A DNA stretch of 64,000 bases. Source: Candidatus Melainabacteria bacterium (GTDB lineage: Bacteria; Cyanobacteriota; Vampirovibrionia; Obscuribacterales; Obscuribacteraceae). The position numbers and the translations under genes were made by a program. Of the stretch, positions 17,143 to 27,709 are shown piece by piece. Positions within the stretch are counted from its first letter, which is position 1. The number at the start of each line of letters is the position of its first letter. The notes beneath the pieces were generated by a model. It was not told the origin of the DNA, made no database searches, and was given only the letters and a program-made list of their open reading frames with translations. Location of the stretch: the NCBI GenBank assembly GCA_003242885.1, contig QKMZ01000003.1, positions 434,001 to 498,000 of the forward strand, in the 5' to 3' direction.

Positions 17143-20100
17143 TTAGGCTGTTGGTGAAAAATTACGCTCAGTGCTGCGACCAACGCTCACAACAACAACA
17201 TGTTCGCGTCGATCGTCGATCAGTTTTATCGCGCCATCAGGTTGGACTACATCATTTACAGTAACAGTCTGATACTTTTCGTTGTCAGCTCTCTGAATCA
17301 CAGTTATGTGATAAACAGTTTCGCGATAACGGTAGTGGATTTTAAATTCGGGCCACTCTTCGGGCAAACAGGGTTGGAAGCGAAGCTGGTCAACTTGCAG
17401 GCGGATACCCAAGATTGATTCGATAATCAGGCGATACATCCAGCTTGCTGAACCGGTGTACCAAGTCCACCCACCTCGCCCAGTGTGCGGCGCAACAGCA
17501 TAGACGTCCGCCGCCACCACATATGGTTCTACTTTGTAGGTTTGCATACTGTTAGGATCGAGCGCATGGTTTACAGGGTTTATCATCGAAAACAGCTGCC
17601 AGGCGCGCTTACTATCTCCAAGTGCGGCAAACGCCATTGTCAACCAAATTGCTGCATGAGTGTATTGTCCGCCATTTTCTCTGACCCCAGGAACATAGCC
17701 TTTGATGTAGCCAGGATTCAACTCAGACTTATCAAAGGGTGGATCAAGAAGTTGAATTAAAGAACTCTTGTGGCGAACAAGATACTGATACGCTGATTCC
17801 ATACCTTTTTTAGAACGTTCAATTTCTCCAGCTCCGGACAGGATTGACCAGCTTTGCGAAATAGAATCGATTTTGCATTCGGGGTTTGTGGAGGAACCGA
17901 GTGGTGTTCCGTCATCGAAGTAAGCGCGACGATACCATTCCCCATCCCAACCACTTTTTGCAATATGTTGTCTCAACTGCGCGGCTTCCGCTTCACAGCG
18001 ACTCGCAAACGCTTCGTCATTCCGAAGACGTGCCAATTGAATGAATCTTCGCAAAACCTCATGAAGGAAGAAACCTAACCAAACACTCTCACCTTCACCA
18101 TGTTCGCCGACCAGATTCATTCCATCGTTCCAATCGCCTGTTCCCATCAATGGCAAACCATGAACACCAAACTTCAAGCCATTAAGAATGGCTTTCTGAC
18201 AGTGTTCATAAAGGCTAGCTGTTTCTTGCGAACGTCCCGGTAAATCATAATAGGAATCGTCTTGAGGATTGACTGCGCGACCGGTAAGAAAGTGTACTTG
18301 CTCATCTAGAACACCAGTGTCACCAGTCATCATCACATAGCGACAAGCCGCCAGGGGCAGCCAGAGGTAATCGTCAGAGATACGCGTGCGAACGCCACGT
18401 CCAGTCGGAGGATGCCACCAGTGTTGAACATCACCTTCTACAAACTGGCGCGACGCGCACAACAGCAATTGCTTGCGCAATAGCAATGGTTCTGTGTGCA
18501 CCAGCGCCATAGCATCTTGAAGCTGGTCTCTAAAACCGAAAGCTCCTCCGGATTGATAGTATCCACTTCTAGCCCACAGCCGGCAGGCAATCGTTTGGTA
18601 CAGCAACCAGCCATTTGCCAGCATGTTTAATGCAGGGTCGGGTGTCTGCACATTGAGTGCTCCCAGAGTGTGCTTCCAATACTGGCAAAGCGTCTCATAT
18701 GAATCGCTCCTGGCTTTGCTGCCGCGAAAGCGATTGATCAAATTATTGGCATCGCTTTCGTCTCGTCCGATACCAATACGGAAAATAATCTCTCTCTCTT
18801 CACCGTCTTGAAGTTCGAATGGAACCTGCACAGCACCACAAGGATCTAGTGCAGCGCCAACTCTACCAGACAGTTTTTGCTTATTCATTGCTGCCGGATT
18901 GCGCAAACTTCCGTTGCGCCCCAGAAATTCGGATCGATCCCCGGTTACAGAACGCATGATGTCGTCGACATCTAAAAAAGCGATCCTATCTCCGAATTCT
19001 CTGTTATACGGATTACGCGCTAACAGCGCTCCAGTCTTCATATCAATCTCGGTGCTAACATGCATGACGGTCTTAGGTTGCAGATCACCGAATACCCACT
19101 CGACATAGGCTGTTGCGGACAACTTTCTTGCACGTCCAGAATTGTTGCGGACCTTAAGTGCAGATATTTTCACTGGCGCATCAAGTACAACAAACACACA
19201 CAATTCCGTTGTGATACCGTTCTCGGTGTGCTCGAAAACACTGTAGCCGAATCCGTGACGAGTTGTATATGGAGTAGCACCGCGCACAGGCATTGGGGTT
19301 GGTGACCAGAAGTGACCGGTCTCTTCGTCGCGGACATAAAATGCTTCCCCAGACTCATCTGTGACTGGATCGTTGTGCCAAGGAGTGATTCTGAATTCAT
19401 GGGCATTTTCAAGCCAAGTATAGGAAAGTCCGTTTTCGGAGATAACGGAGCCGAAGAATTGGTTAGCCAGCACATTTACCCAAGGCAACGGAGTCACGTG
19501 ATCGTGCGCAGTACTGATTACATATTCTCGACCGTCGGAAGTAAAACCTCCCAAACCATTGAAAAATCTCAAATCACTTCTCTGCGGAACAGCACTAGAT
19601 TTACTCTCAACTTGATGCGCACGCACAGGAGTTAAAGCCGGCATCCGCACTTCCCGCAGGCTGCGCCGATTAAGCTGCTCAGGAAGAGTTCCACTACTGT
19701 CTTTGATAATTGCGCGGGCGACAGTTTGCAACAAAATTCGATCCTCAATCGAAATTTGTTCAATTTGACGGACAAATATTCCACCAGGCTTGTCTATCAG
19801 GCTTGCTTCGACTCCACCTGCGATCAAGCCCATTATCTGATCTTGAATCAGCTGTCGATATCCCGCTTTATCTTCATTCCAAATAACGAGATCAACGGCA
19901 AGCCCCTTGAGACGCCAGTACGCATGCGCTTGTACTACTTGTCTGACAAGGTCAATGTTATTTGGATCACCGATCTGCAGCAAAACAATCGGCAAATCGC
20001 CGGATATGGCATATCCCCACAGATCGGACTGTCCACGACGATTTTTGATAATCACGGAAGCATCAGCGCGCAGAGTACTGCTTGCATAAACCACTAAATT

Positions 20101-23100
20101 CGCCAAGCGAGCATAAAGTTGACCGTCCGCCTCATTAGAATTCAACTGACGCAATACAACCTGACTGTGTGTCCAGGCCAAATCGAAAACACGATCGGCG
20201 AGCCCCCTATCCTGATATTTCTCGACCAAGCTAATGCAAGCTTCTCTGGTGTCGGCCACGCCAGTGACTATGTCTACTATCGCGGACTTTTCAGGGTCAA
20301 GAATTATTTGATAACGAACGGAAACGATTGGATCAAGCACAGACCCTTGTGTGTTGGATAATACCCCCGGTGTATTCATGGCAGAAGGGTTCGAAACCGA
20401 ATTCCCACGACCAATAAACTTCGCACGGTCGGTTTCTCGTGAAACATCACCTGTGGTGGCGCCATGAACAGACATCAAATGGAACATCCACGGCTGATGC
20501 TCAGTAGCGGAGCGCGGTCGTCGATTGCAGAGAATTGCTTGACCTTGATCGATGAGCTCTGTTTGTACAAATAGATTACTGAAAGCAGGGTGCGCATTAT
20601 CATGATTAGGACTTGCAAGCACAACTTCAGCATAGCTCGTCACATCTATAGTCTTGCGTGACCTAGAGCGGTTTGTGATGCGCACTCTTCGCAACTCAAT
20701 ATCATCCTCTGAAGAAATGACCACTTCGGTGTGTGTGTCGAAATCAGAGTCGCGCCTGCGAAACTCAACACGTGCCTCAGAGAAAATTGCTTCGTATCTA
20801 TCGGGTTGCTTGAGAGTTGGCTGATATGCTGTCGACCAGAATTCACCAGTTGAGACATCCCGAATAAAGCAAAACGTCCCCCAGTTGTCGCGCGTGGTAT
20901 CTTCTCGCCATCTGGTTATAGCCAGGTCTTTCCAGCGACTGTAGCCGCCGCCGGCGTTCGTCATCATCACATGATATCGACCGTTTGACAGTAACTGTAT
21001 TTCGGGGACTGTCGTATTAGGATTGCTGAAGAAACGGACCGGCGCTTCATCGGCGGCAGACCCGAAACGCACCTCTGCGGTTTCTGCGGTTTGCGAGTGG
21101 AACGCAGTCGCCTTAGGTATTCTCTCTTGCAGCAAAAGTAGAGTAGATTGAAATGACGGATCGCTCACAAAACGCCGTTGCATAGGCTGATCAAGCAACG
21201 TGTAAGCAAGGGAGAGAAAGCTCATGCCCTGATGGTGCGCCATATACGATTGAATAATTGCTCTGCTGTGTCCGCGCGGAATTCGTGCAGCAGTATAATC
21301 AACCGCTTCATAAAATCCGTATGAACCTGCGAAACCTTCAGACGTTAACCTCTCCAAATTTTCGCAGGCCTCATCCGGCACCACCATTAGAGCCAGCACA
21401 GTCGCATATGGCGCAATAACCAGATCTTGCGCCAATCCACGTTTCAACCCTAACCCGGGAACACCAAAGGCACGATACTGATAGTTGAGATGCGCATCAA
21501 CCGCGAAATACCCTGACTCGGATATTCCCCATGGCACATTTCGCTGATTGCCGTATTCAATTTGTCTTTCAATTGACGCATGGTATGTTTGATCCAGCAA
21601 AGTATTTTTATAGTTTGGCATTACCAGCAGTGGCATTAAATATTCGAACATGGAGCCAGACCAGGAGAACAACACTGGCTTGCCACCCGCCGTGGTCAAC
21701 GACCGTCCCAGAGCAAACCAGCTTTCCTGCGGCAACTGCCCCTGTGCGATCGCCACGAAATTACACAAACGTGCTTCGGACGCGAGCAAATCGTAGTAGC
21801 TGGCATCCACTCTTTTCTCATCGGCGTTATAACCGATCGCCAACAACCTTTTGCCTTTGTCGTAGAGAAAGTCATACTCCATTTGGGCCAATTCTTCGGC
21901 ATGCATCACAAGTTGATTAATAATGCCGACGCGCTCCTTTGCACGACGACTGGCTTCGGAAAGGAGCGCCAACAATTCGGCGAAACATTTTAGCTCTTGC
22001 ATCGGTCGGTCCGACGAACAGCTCTTCTGAATGATCGGAGCGAGGCTGTCGTATATTGTTGACAGTTCTCGTAAAGTAGGAGTCTGTTCAAGCTGCGGGA
22101 TCTTCTCAGACACAGTATTCAAGCCCGGCAACGCCGTCCACGGAATCAATAAAGTCAGCTCCATCAACGCAGCAGACACCTGACGCTTAAGAGCCTGCAC
22201 CCAATGTTTTATCTCGGCGCCCGGGGTTTCGCCAACGCGAATGGTTATTTCTTCAGCGCATTTCTGAAGTTGCTCAAACCATTCATGAAGACCAGTGACT
22301 GTGGTAGGCGGGTCAATTTTCGCTGTTTTGAGAAGGTCATCAAACGTGGTTAATTCAGGGATAACAATCGTCTCCCCGACAGCTTGTTTGAGCACATCAA
22401 GCGTATCTTTTAATCCAGAAAAGACCTGAGCGGAGATAACAGGCTCATCAAACAGCTCCAAGAGTCCAGCTTTCAATGTGACAAGGTGGCCAGCGAGGTT
22501 GCCACTGTCTACCGTGGACACGTACAAGGGCTTGAGCGGTTTCAGCGTTATAGTGTCATACCAGTTATAGAGATGCCCTCTATACCTATCTAGAGCACGC
22601 ATTGTCACCAGTGTGCTGTACGTGCGCTCAACCAATTCGCCCGACTGAATATAGCCAAAATCGTAAGCTGCGAGGTTAGCCAATAAAGACATTCCCATGT
22701 TGGTTGGCGAAGTGCGATGTGCAACCACATGTATGGGCAACTCTTGCATATTATCGGGAGGCAGCCAATGGTCTTCAGCCGTCACAAACTTCTCGAAGAA
22801 AGCCCATGTCCTGCGAGCAATCTTGCGAAGAAAAACACGTTGTTCGTCAGTCAGATTTGAACCACTGAGCGCCCTCGGCCGGCTCAACCACCAGGCAATC
22901 GCGGGTGAGACCATCCAGAGCAACAGTATTGGTGCGACAGAAACGATATCTGATGGCTTTTGCGCAATCAAACAAGCAAAAACACCTAATGCAATCACAG
23001 GTGCGCTGCACATTTGTGAATAAATGCCGGCAAAATCCCGACGTTCTTTGCGATTGGCTTCACTCGACGGGTACCATGCCAGCAAATGTTTCTTCGTCAC

Positions 23101-25854
23101 ACTCATACGAAACAGTGTTCGAATGATTGCATCAAGACTGTATGTTGCTTCATATGGAAGGCAAGCGAGATGGAACATCGCTTGTCCCAAATTGCGCGCA
23201 GCTGAATTCAGAGCGCTTGCAATATGTTGATTCCAGAGAACGTCTTCAGGCTTGCGGGCTAACTCCAATAACGAAGAGGCCAAAGAAGGAACGAAAAGGA
23301 TCGCCAGAACGGAGGCAGTCCAAATCCAAGAGGGCGACGGTGAAACCCAGCCCACGATCAGCATTGCAGCTAGCGCTGAAGGAACAAGGCTACGGCGCAA
23401 ATTGTCAAAAATCTTCCACTGCGATAGAAAGGAAAGTGGATTTTTCTGCCTTCTCTTTCCTGAAACAGGGACATCCCCACCCAACCATGAGATGATTTGC
23501 CAGTCACCACGAATCCAGCGATGACGCCTGGCGACGTCTGCACTATAACTGGATGGATATTCTTCGTACAGTTGGACATCGCTTAAAAGGCCGGAACGCA
23601 CGTAACAACCTTCGAGCAAATCGTGGCTTAAAATGCGGTTTTCAGGGAAACGATCGCTGAGCGTCTTTTCAAATACTTCAACGTCGTAAATACCTTTACC
23701 AATGAATGAGCCCTCATAGAACACATCCTGGTATACATCGGAGACAGCGCGAGTATAAGGATCTATACCGGGATCATTTCCCTGCAGAGCCGCATAGCGA
23801 GACAGGTTTGTGCCGGGCAGACTAACTCCGACGCGAGGTTGAAGAATCCCATATCCACTGGTTACCATTTTTTTGGTTTCATCGAAATGCGCTCGATTCA
23901 GAGGATGCATCATGGCGCCGACAAATTGCCTGGCGGCATCACGTGGAAGCTGTGTATCGGTGTCTAGCGTGATGACAAACTTGGTGCCAACCAGCGACAT
24001 GTAGTCGCCGACAATAGTTGAAAAGCAATCTGCACTGCCGCCACGAAGAACATTATTCAACGCGGATAATTTTCCGCGCTTGCGTTCATAGCCCATCCAG
24101 ACATTTGAGGATGGATTGAATAAACGAGGTCGGTGAAAGAGAAAGAAGATGTCGCGCGGGCCGGACTTGTAATTCTGATTTAATTCATTGATCTTGCTGG
24201 TTATCGTCTTCACCAATAGTTCGTCTTGCGGCAAAGTTTCGGAGTCAGCATCAAGAAAATCCGTCAACAAGGCATAGCTTAAATTCTCGTCTCGATTGGC
24301 AAGAAATCGGACTTCGAGCGCTTCTACGAGATCTTCAATGTTGCTGACGCTAGAGATCATCGTGGGCACGATCACTAATGTTCGCTTATCGCGAGGTATT
24401 CCTTTGGAGTAATCAAGCTTGGGAAGCGGTTTGGATGGAATAAGAAGCGTCGCCAACCAATTCACCAGAGATACTGCCAACTGACTCGCACTGATGGCTG
24501 CAACCACCGCTGTAATTGCGACAAACTGTTTGGATTCACCATACGCATGCGCAACGTATGCAAGTGCTGCTGTGACGGCAAAAGTAATAAGGAATATTGG
24601 AGCCAGATAGGAGATGAGCGAATATCTGCGTCCGAATTGCTTGCACAAATCCCAAAGAGAAAATCTTACGGCGACAACTTTCTCGAGCTCAGGCAGTCCT
24701 TTATCAATCAGATAAAATCCAACGTGCCTGCTTCGCACATCACGTTCTTTGTCTCTTCTCGCCAATTCGACTGCAGCAAGCGCAATCTCCTTTTCGGACA
24801 ACCGTGACTTCTTTGACAGCTTTTCAACAACGTGGCGATAATCGTCACGTGTGGAAAAATCCATCTTGCCATAATCGCCGGATGGATCTTCAAGAAGAGT
24901 TTTTTCGACGGCGCTCTGACCTTCAACAAATTTCCGCCAGTCCATGGCTCCCAGAAAACGAAGCGAGCCAATACTGTTGCTGATCGAAACTTGATCAGCA
25001 GCCTGAATTTGCGCTTCCGCCTGTACCATTTGTTCAATCGAAGTGCTGGCTTCCGCCAAACGCTGCTCCATCCACGTGAGCCCTAATGCCAGAGACGAAC
25101 TTTGCCCCTGCAGCTTTCGAGCTAGCTCCGAGACAAAAGCGCTTACCATCGGAGGATTAGAGCGCGCCATATCGGCAATTACGAGGATCAGACTTTTAGG
25201 ATCACTGGTCGCTACATCGATCATTTTGTCGGCCCAAATACCGGCCTGCAAATGCTCATTCATATGAACAACCATTCGCACCGCGACTCTTCTCAAGTTT
25301 TCAATGAGAGCCAATCGCAACATAATCGGGATAGCCCAGAGCTCACCAATCTTCAACTCTGTGATGGTCTGATAGGAAGCCACAAAACGATCGAGACTAT
25401 CCGGATCTAATTTTCCGTCACCGTGCGAAACATTGGTAAGCGCAATGTCATAGACTCGAGGAAATCCTGCTGACACACCATTGACCAGGTGAGGCAATTC
25501 CCTGCTATAGCCCTTCGGTAAGTGCCTCTTGGCTGTCCTTATCTGTTCTTCAATAAGGTAAAAGTTGTCTAAAAGCCATTCACCGGCTGACGTAATGCGC
25601 CTGTTATCATTGACGGCTTCTGTGAGCATGTTGCAGGCATAAGTCAAAACCTGCTCGTTTTCAGCAAGACGAGCCAATAGCTGATCGCGCGCACGTCCAA
25701 ATTCAACCTTATGAAGCCCGGCAAGCGTCTTGCCATGCTGCTCCATCTGATCGGCGCTAAACAGCTCAGCGCGTAAAGGCAGCTCTTCAGCAGAAAATTC
25801 CTGCCTGTTTCTACCTTCTAAGTGAGCAAAAATTGGAAGCGAGACCTGCTTCAT
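17143..25854 (-). CDS. ndvB: Cyclic beta-1,2-glucan synthase (NdvB/ChvB type, GT84-GH94)
   Basis: 2903 residues, the usual size for NdvB/Cgs. The N-terminal 400 residues are helical. Membrane segments near 405-470 and 820-1000 flank a GT84 catalytic domain with TLDTDTQLP near 630 and a RHRWIRGDW (Q/RxxRW-like) motif near 778. A glycoamylase-like domain follows (VLFSWSGSMFEYL near 1390, MAHHQGMSF near 1540). The C-terminal part is a GH94 phosphorylase with two beta-sandwich regions, FRDQLQDAM near 2450 and the general-acid region GTGDWNDGMN near 2573. In known enzymes the protein auto-glucosylates, elongates, sets ring size by phosphorolysis and releases periplasmic cyclic glucan. All key motifs appear intact. 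No ndvA-like exporter is in the window. Confidence 0.93.
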   Translation of the reverse strand: MKQVSLPIFAHLEGRNRQEFSAEELPLRAELFSADQMEQHGKTLAGLHKVEFGRARDQLLARLAENEQVLTYACNMLTEAVNDNRRITSAGEWLLDNFYLIEEQIRTAKRHLPKGYSRELPHLVNGVSAGFPRVYDIALTNVSHGDGKLDPDSLDRFVASYQTITELKIGELWAIPIMLRLALIENLRRVAVRMVVHMNEHLQAGIWADKMIDVATSDPKSLILVIADMARSNPPMVSAFVSELARKLQGQSSSLALGLTWMEQRLAEASTSIEQMVQAEAQIQAADQVSISNSIGSLRFLGAMDWRKFVEGQSAVEKTLLEDPSGDYGKMDFSTRDDYRHVVEKLSKKSRLSEKEIALAAVELARRDKERDVRSRHVGFYLIDKGLPELEKVVAVRFSLWDLCKQFGRRYSLISYLAPIFLITFAVTAALAYVAHAYGESKQFVAITAVVAAISASQLAVSLVNWLATLLIPSKPLPKLDYSKGIPRDKRTLVIVPTMISSVSNIEDLVEALEVRFLANRDENLSYALLTDFLDADSETLPQDELLVKTITSKINELNQNYKSGPRDIFFLFHRPRLFNPSSNVWMGYERKRGKLSALNNVLRGGSADCFSTIVGDYMSLVGTKFVITLDTDTQLPRDAARQFVGAMMHPLNRAHFDETKKMVTSGYGILQPRVGVSLPGTNLSRYAALQGNDPGIDPYTRAVSDVYQDVFYEGSFIGKGIYDVEVFEKTLSDRFPENRILSHDLLEGCYVRSGLLSDVQLYEEYPSSYSADVARRHRWIRGDWQIISWLGGDVPVSGKRRQKNPLSFLSQWKIFDNLRRSLVPSALAAMLIVGWVSPSPSWIWTASVLAILFVPSLASSLLELARKPEDVLWNQHIASALNSAARNLGQAMFHLACLPYEATYSLDAIIRTLFRMSVTKKHLLAWYPSSEANRKERRDFAGIYSQMCSAPVIALGVFACLIAQKPSDIVSVAPILLLWMVSPAIAWWLSRPRALSGSNLTDEQRVFLRKIARRTWAFFEKFVTAEDHWLPPDNMQELPIHVVAHRTSPTNMGMSLLANLAAYDFGYIQSGELVERTYSTLVTMRALDRYRGHLYNWYDTITLKPLKPLYVSTVDSGNLAGHLVTLKAGLLELFDEPVISAQVFSGLKDTLDVLKQAVGETIVIPELTTFDDLLKTAKIDPPTTVTGLHEWFEQLQKCAEEITIRVGETPGAEIKHWVQALKRQVSAALMELTLLIPWTALPGLNTVSEKIPQLEQTPTLRELSTIYDSLAPIIQKSCSSDRPMQELKCFAELLALLSEASRRAKERVGIINQLVMHAEELAQMEYDFLYDKGKRLLAIGYNADEKRVDASYYDLLASEARLCNFVAIAQGQLPQESWFALGRSLTTAGGKPVLFSWSGSMFEYLMPLLVMPNYKNTLLDQTYHASIERQIEYGNQRNVPWGISESGYFAVDAHLNYQYRAFGVPGLGLKRGLAQDLVIAPYATVLALMVVPDEACENLERLTSEGFAGSYGFYEAVDYTAARIPRGHSRAIIQSYMAHHQGMSFLSLAYTLLDQPMQRRFVSDPSFQSTLLLLQERIPKATAFHSQTAETAEVRFGSAADEAPVRFFSNPNTTVPEIQLLSNGRYHVMMTNAGGGYSRWKDLAITRWREDTTRDNWGTFCFIRDVSTGEFWSTAYQPTLKQPDRYEAIFSEARVEFRRRDSDFDTHTEVVISSEDDIELRRVRITNRSRSRKTIDVTSYAEVVLASPNHDNAHPAFSNLFVQTELIDQGQAILCNRRPRSATEHQPWMFHLMSVHGATTGDVSRETDRAKFIGRGNSVSNPSAMNTPGVLSNTQGSVLDPIVSVRYQIILDPEKSAIVDIVTGVADTREACISLVEKYQDRGLADRVFDLAWTHSQVVLRQLNSNEADGQLYARLANLVVYASSTLRADASVIIKNRRGQSDLWGYAISGDLPIVLLQIGDPNNIDLVRQVVQAHAYWRLKGLAVDLVIWNEDKAGYRQLIQDQIMGLIAGGVEASLIDKPGGIFVRQIEQISIEDRILLQTVARAIIKDSSGTLPEQLNRRSLREVRMPALTPVRAHQVESKSSAVPQRSDLRFFNGLGGFTSDGREYVISTAHDHVTPLPWVNVLANQFFGSVISENGLSYTWLENAHEFRITPWHNDPVTDESGEAFYVRDEETGHFWSPTPMPVRGATPYTTRHGFGYSVFEHTENGITTELCVFVVLDAPVKISALKVRNNSGRARKLSATAYVEWVFGDLQPKTVMHVSTEIDMKTGALLARNPYNREFGDRIAFLDVDDIMRSVTGDRSEFLGRNGSLRNPAAMNKQKLSGRVGAALDPCGAVQVPFELQDGEEREIIFRIGIGRDESDANNLINRFRGSKARSDSYETLCQYWKHTLGALNVQTPDPALNMLANGWLLYQTIACRLWARSGYYQSGGAFGFRDQLQDAMALVHTEPLLLRKQLLLCASRQFVEGDVQHWWHPPTGRGVRTRISDDYLWLPLAACRYVMMTGDTGVLDEQVHFLTGRAVNPQDDSYYDLPGRSQETASLYEHCQKAILNGLKFGVHGLPLMGTGDWNDGMNLVGEHGEGESVWLGFFLHEVLRRFIQLARLRNDEAFASRCEAEAAQLRQHIAKSGWDGEWYRRAYFDDGTPLGSSTNPECKIDSISQSWSILSGAGEIERSKKGMESAYQYLVRHKSSLIQLLDPPFDKSELNPGYIKGYVPGVRENGGQYTHAAIWLTMAFAALGDSKRAWQLFSMINPVNHALDPNSMQTYKVEPYVVAADVYAVAPHTGRGGWTWYTGSASWMYRLIIESILGIRLQVDQLRFQPCLPEEWPEFKIHYRYRETVYHITVIQRADNEKYQTVTVNDVVQPDGAIKLIDDRREHVVVVSVGRSTERNFSPTA

Positions 25855-26031
25855 TCACCACCGGTCAGTGAAGAGAGTTTCCTCAATCAAAGAGCCGATA
25901 GGCGCGCCAATGTTCCCTAAAAGACAGAAAAATGAGAAAACATTGCTGAACCACTCACCACAAAGTCAAGTGAGAGGCAGACTGCTTGATTGTCGTGAGT
26001 ATACTCCTGATGCAGCAATAGCGGCAAACAA

Positions 26032-26064
26032 AAATACCAGCCAGATTGCTCTGCGCTGGTATTT
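26032..26064 (-). terminator. Intrinsic terminator hairpin of repeat copy 2
   Basis: On the minus strand AAATACCAGC pairs with GCTGGTATTT; inside, CAGA pairs with TCTG around GCAA, a GNRA tetraloop. TTTTTGTTTG follows. Confidence 0.75.
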
Positions 26065-26415
26065 TTACTACTGCCTGACTGCTCGTTGCATCCGAGCTCA
26101 GTATTTCATCACGCTTCAGTCAGTCCTTCACGTGGTGCGGGCTTCTTGCTACTGCTTCCGATCGACGCCGATCTACTGTTTCCGCAAAGCCCCTCGGCTC
26201 AAAGCACTCAACACTTAAGTGACGTGCTCACCGGTTATACAATTAGTTTATCGCGTTCGCAGATACATTCAACTACCCCACAGATGATTTAACGATCCTA
26301 TTCTTGGCATTTCAGAGATGCGCTTTGGACATAGCGTTCGCTATTCGAATTCTGTTAACAAGCGCCGGATCAACGGACACAGCTAACATCACAGCGGTGG
26401 GATATCGGAGCAGGG
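26032..26415 (-). repeat. Dispersed intergenic element, copy 2
   Basis: About 384 nt homologous to copies 1 and 3. It lies between the coiled-coil gene ending at 26438 and the glucan synthase starting at 25854, both minus strand. The terminator hairpin (26032-26064) faces the glucan synthase, whose start codon is about 180 nt further on. A plus-strand frame of 68 residues exists here but is broken by an indel in copy 3. Confidence 0.8.
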
Positions 26416-26437
26416 GCAACACACACGCGCATAACCA

Positions 26438-27526
26438 TTATTCGCCCGGCGAAAAATCCGCATCCTTTGCCTCAAGGTCTGCGATTTTCATCAAAATGTC
26501 GCTTTTTCGTTTGGAGAGCTTCATTTCAAGAATGTTCAGATCAGCCAATTTACTTCGAAGCTCCTCGAGTCGAAGTCGTTGCTTGCCAATCTGAACTTCG
26601 CACTCAAATTGATTAACCTCTGCCTGTTTAACGAGCAACGTTCTACCTTCTGCGGCAGCTTCAGCAGCCTTACGCTTCCAGGATTGCAGATCTGCTTCCG
26701 AAGAAGCAAGTTGCATTGATACCAACTCTTCACTAGCCTCAATTTCAGAGATGAAAGAACTGATTTCTCCAGCTACATCGTTAATGGTGCTAAGCAGCTC
26801 CAATAGCTCATCAAGACTCAATGAATCTAAATGAAGGCGTAGCGCTGATTCGACAAACTTAAGATGATCCTGCCGGACTTTTGCGGCATTTGTCACGCCG
26901 TAGGCGGCAATCTCACGCTCTACGATTTTTTGCTCAAAGACGCGAAGCCGTGCATCAGTGGACACCCCCGGGCGGTTAAGAATTCTATTGGCGTTTTCCG
27001 CTGCAAGCGCAAACTTATCCGAGGCAATCAAAACTTGCTTTCTCGTATAAGCTTTCTGAACCGCTAACTCTTTTTCTGAAAGTTGCTCTCTAAGTGATGC
27101 GATCTTAAACTCCAAGCCTCCAAGGAGTTGCTCCAGCTGACGCAACTGATTTTGAGCTATGTCACTTTTGTGGTAGTTAATCGGGGCAGGATTTCGCATT
27201 TCCTCGACCCTTTGAATTTCGTCGATTAGCTTTTTGATTTGACTGAGGAGCTCTCTTCTTTCTTCAATCGCAGAGGCAAGTTGCGCGCGGGTTTGAACAA
27301 CGTTAGTTTGTAGGCTTTGATATTCTTGCTCAAGTTCCGCGGTTCTGCGCAGCATCTGCCGTTCTCGCTTAGAAGCAGAAAGAAGGGTTGGCGCATTTCG
27401 AATGAACTCAATAAACTCCCCGACCAACCGCGGCAATTCACGCAACCCTGCCGAAACAGCCCAGGCAAACGGAATCACCCACAAAGCGAAAATCAGGACT
27501 AGTGAAACAACAAGGAGTGGCGACAT
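26438..27526 (-). CDS. Membrane-anchored coiled-coil protein
   Basis: A single N-terminal hydrophobic segment (residues about 3-24) is followed by roughly 330 residues of heptad-rich, Glu/Gln/Arg/Leu-dominated sequence forming long coiled coils, with a possible break near residues 175-200. No catalytic motif is visible and I do not recognise a family. By architecture it may be an envelope-anchored scaffold, with the coiled coil most likely in the cytoplasm. It starts at an ATG without a clear ribosome site. Repeat copy 3 lies about 150 nt upstream with its terminator hairpin facing this gene. Confidence 0.7.
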   Translation of the reverse strand: MSPLLVVSLVLIFALWVIPFAWAVSAGLRELPRLVGEFIEFIRNAPTLLSASKRERQMLRRTAELEQEYQSLQTNVVQTRAQLASAIEERRELLSQIKKLIDEIQRVEEMRNPAPINYHKSDIAQNQLRQLEQLLGGLEFKIASLREQLSEKELAVQKAYTRKQVLIASDKFALAAENANRILNRPGVSTDARLRVFEQKIVEREIAAYGVTNAAKVRQDHLKFVESALRLHLDSLSLDELLELLSTINDVAGEISSFISEIEASEELVSMQLASSEADLQSWKRKAAEAAAEGRTLLVKQAEVNQFECEVQIGKQRLRLEELRSKLADLNILEMKLSKRKSDILMKIADLEAKDADFSPGE

Positions 27527-27603
27527 CGCGTGTAGTCCAAAAGACCAGGCTTACATCCAGCCAACTCTTCCTATTATGTACGAAATCGAAATTATTGAAT
27601 GGG

Positions 27604-27662
27604 TAGCCGGGGAGCCGCCGGCGCTCGAGTCAAAATGCCGGCTGGAAGTCGGCGCTCCGGCC
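27604..27662. repeat. GC-rich palindromic (REP-like) sequence
   Basis: A dense cluster of GCCGGC/GGAGC half-sites: GGAGC near 27611 pairs imperfectly with GCGCTCC at 27652-27658, and GCCGGC occurs twice in between. It resembles the short GC-rich palindromes scattered in many bacterial genomes. Only one copy is in the window. Confidence 0.4.
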
Positions 27663-27678
27663 GTTGCAGACAAATAAA

Positions 27679-27709
27679 AATACCAGCCAGATTGCTCTGC
27701 GCTGGTATT
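27679..27709 (-). terminator. Intrinsic terminator hairpin of repeat copy 3
   Basis: On the minus strand AATACCAGC pairs with GCTGGTATT around the CAGA-GCAA-TCTG cap; TTTTTATTTG follows. Confidence 0.7.

Noticed and set aside
26086..26292. Plus-strand 68-residue frame inside repeat copy 2, similar to one in copy 1
   Set aside because: Copy 3 carries an indel that shifts the frame (AAATGCCCC versus AAAGCCCC), no ribosome site is present, and the similarity follows from the DNA repeat, so it is not treated as a gene.
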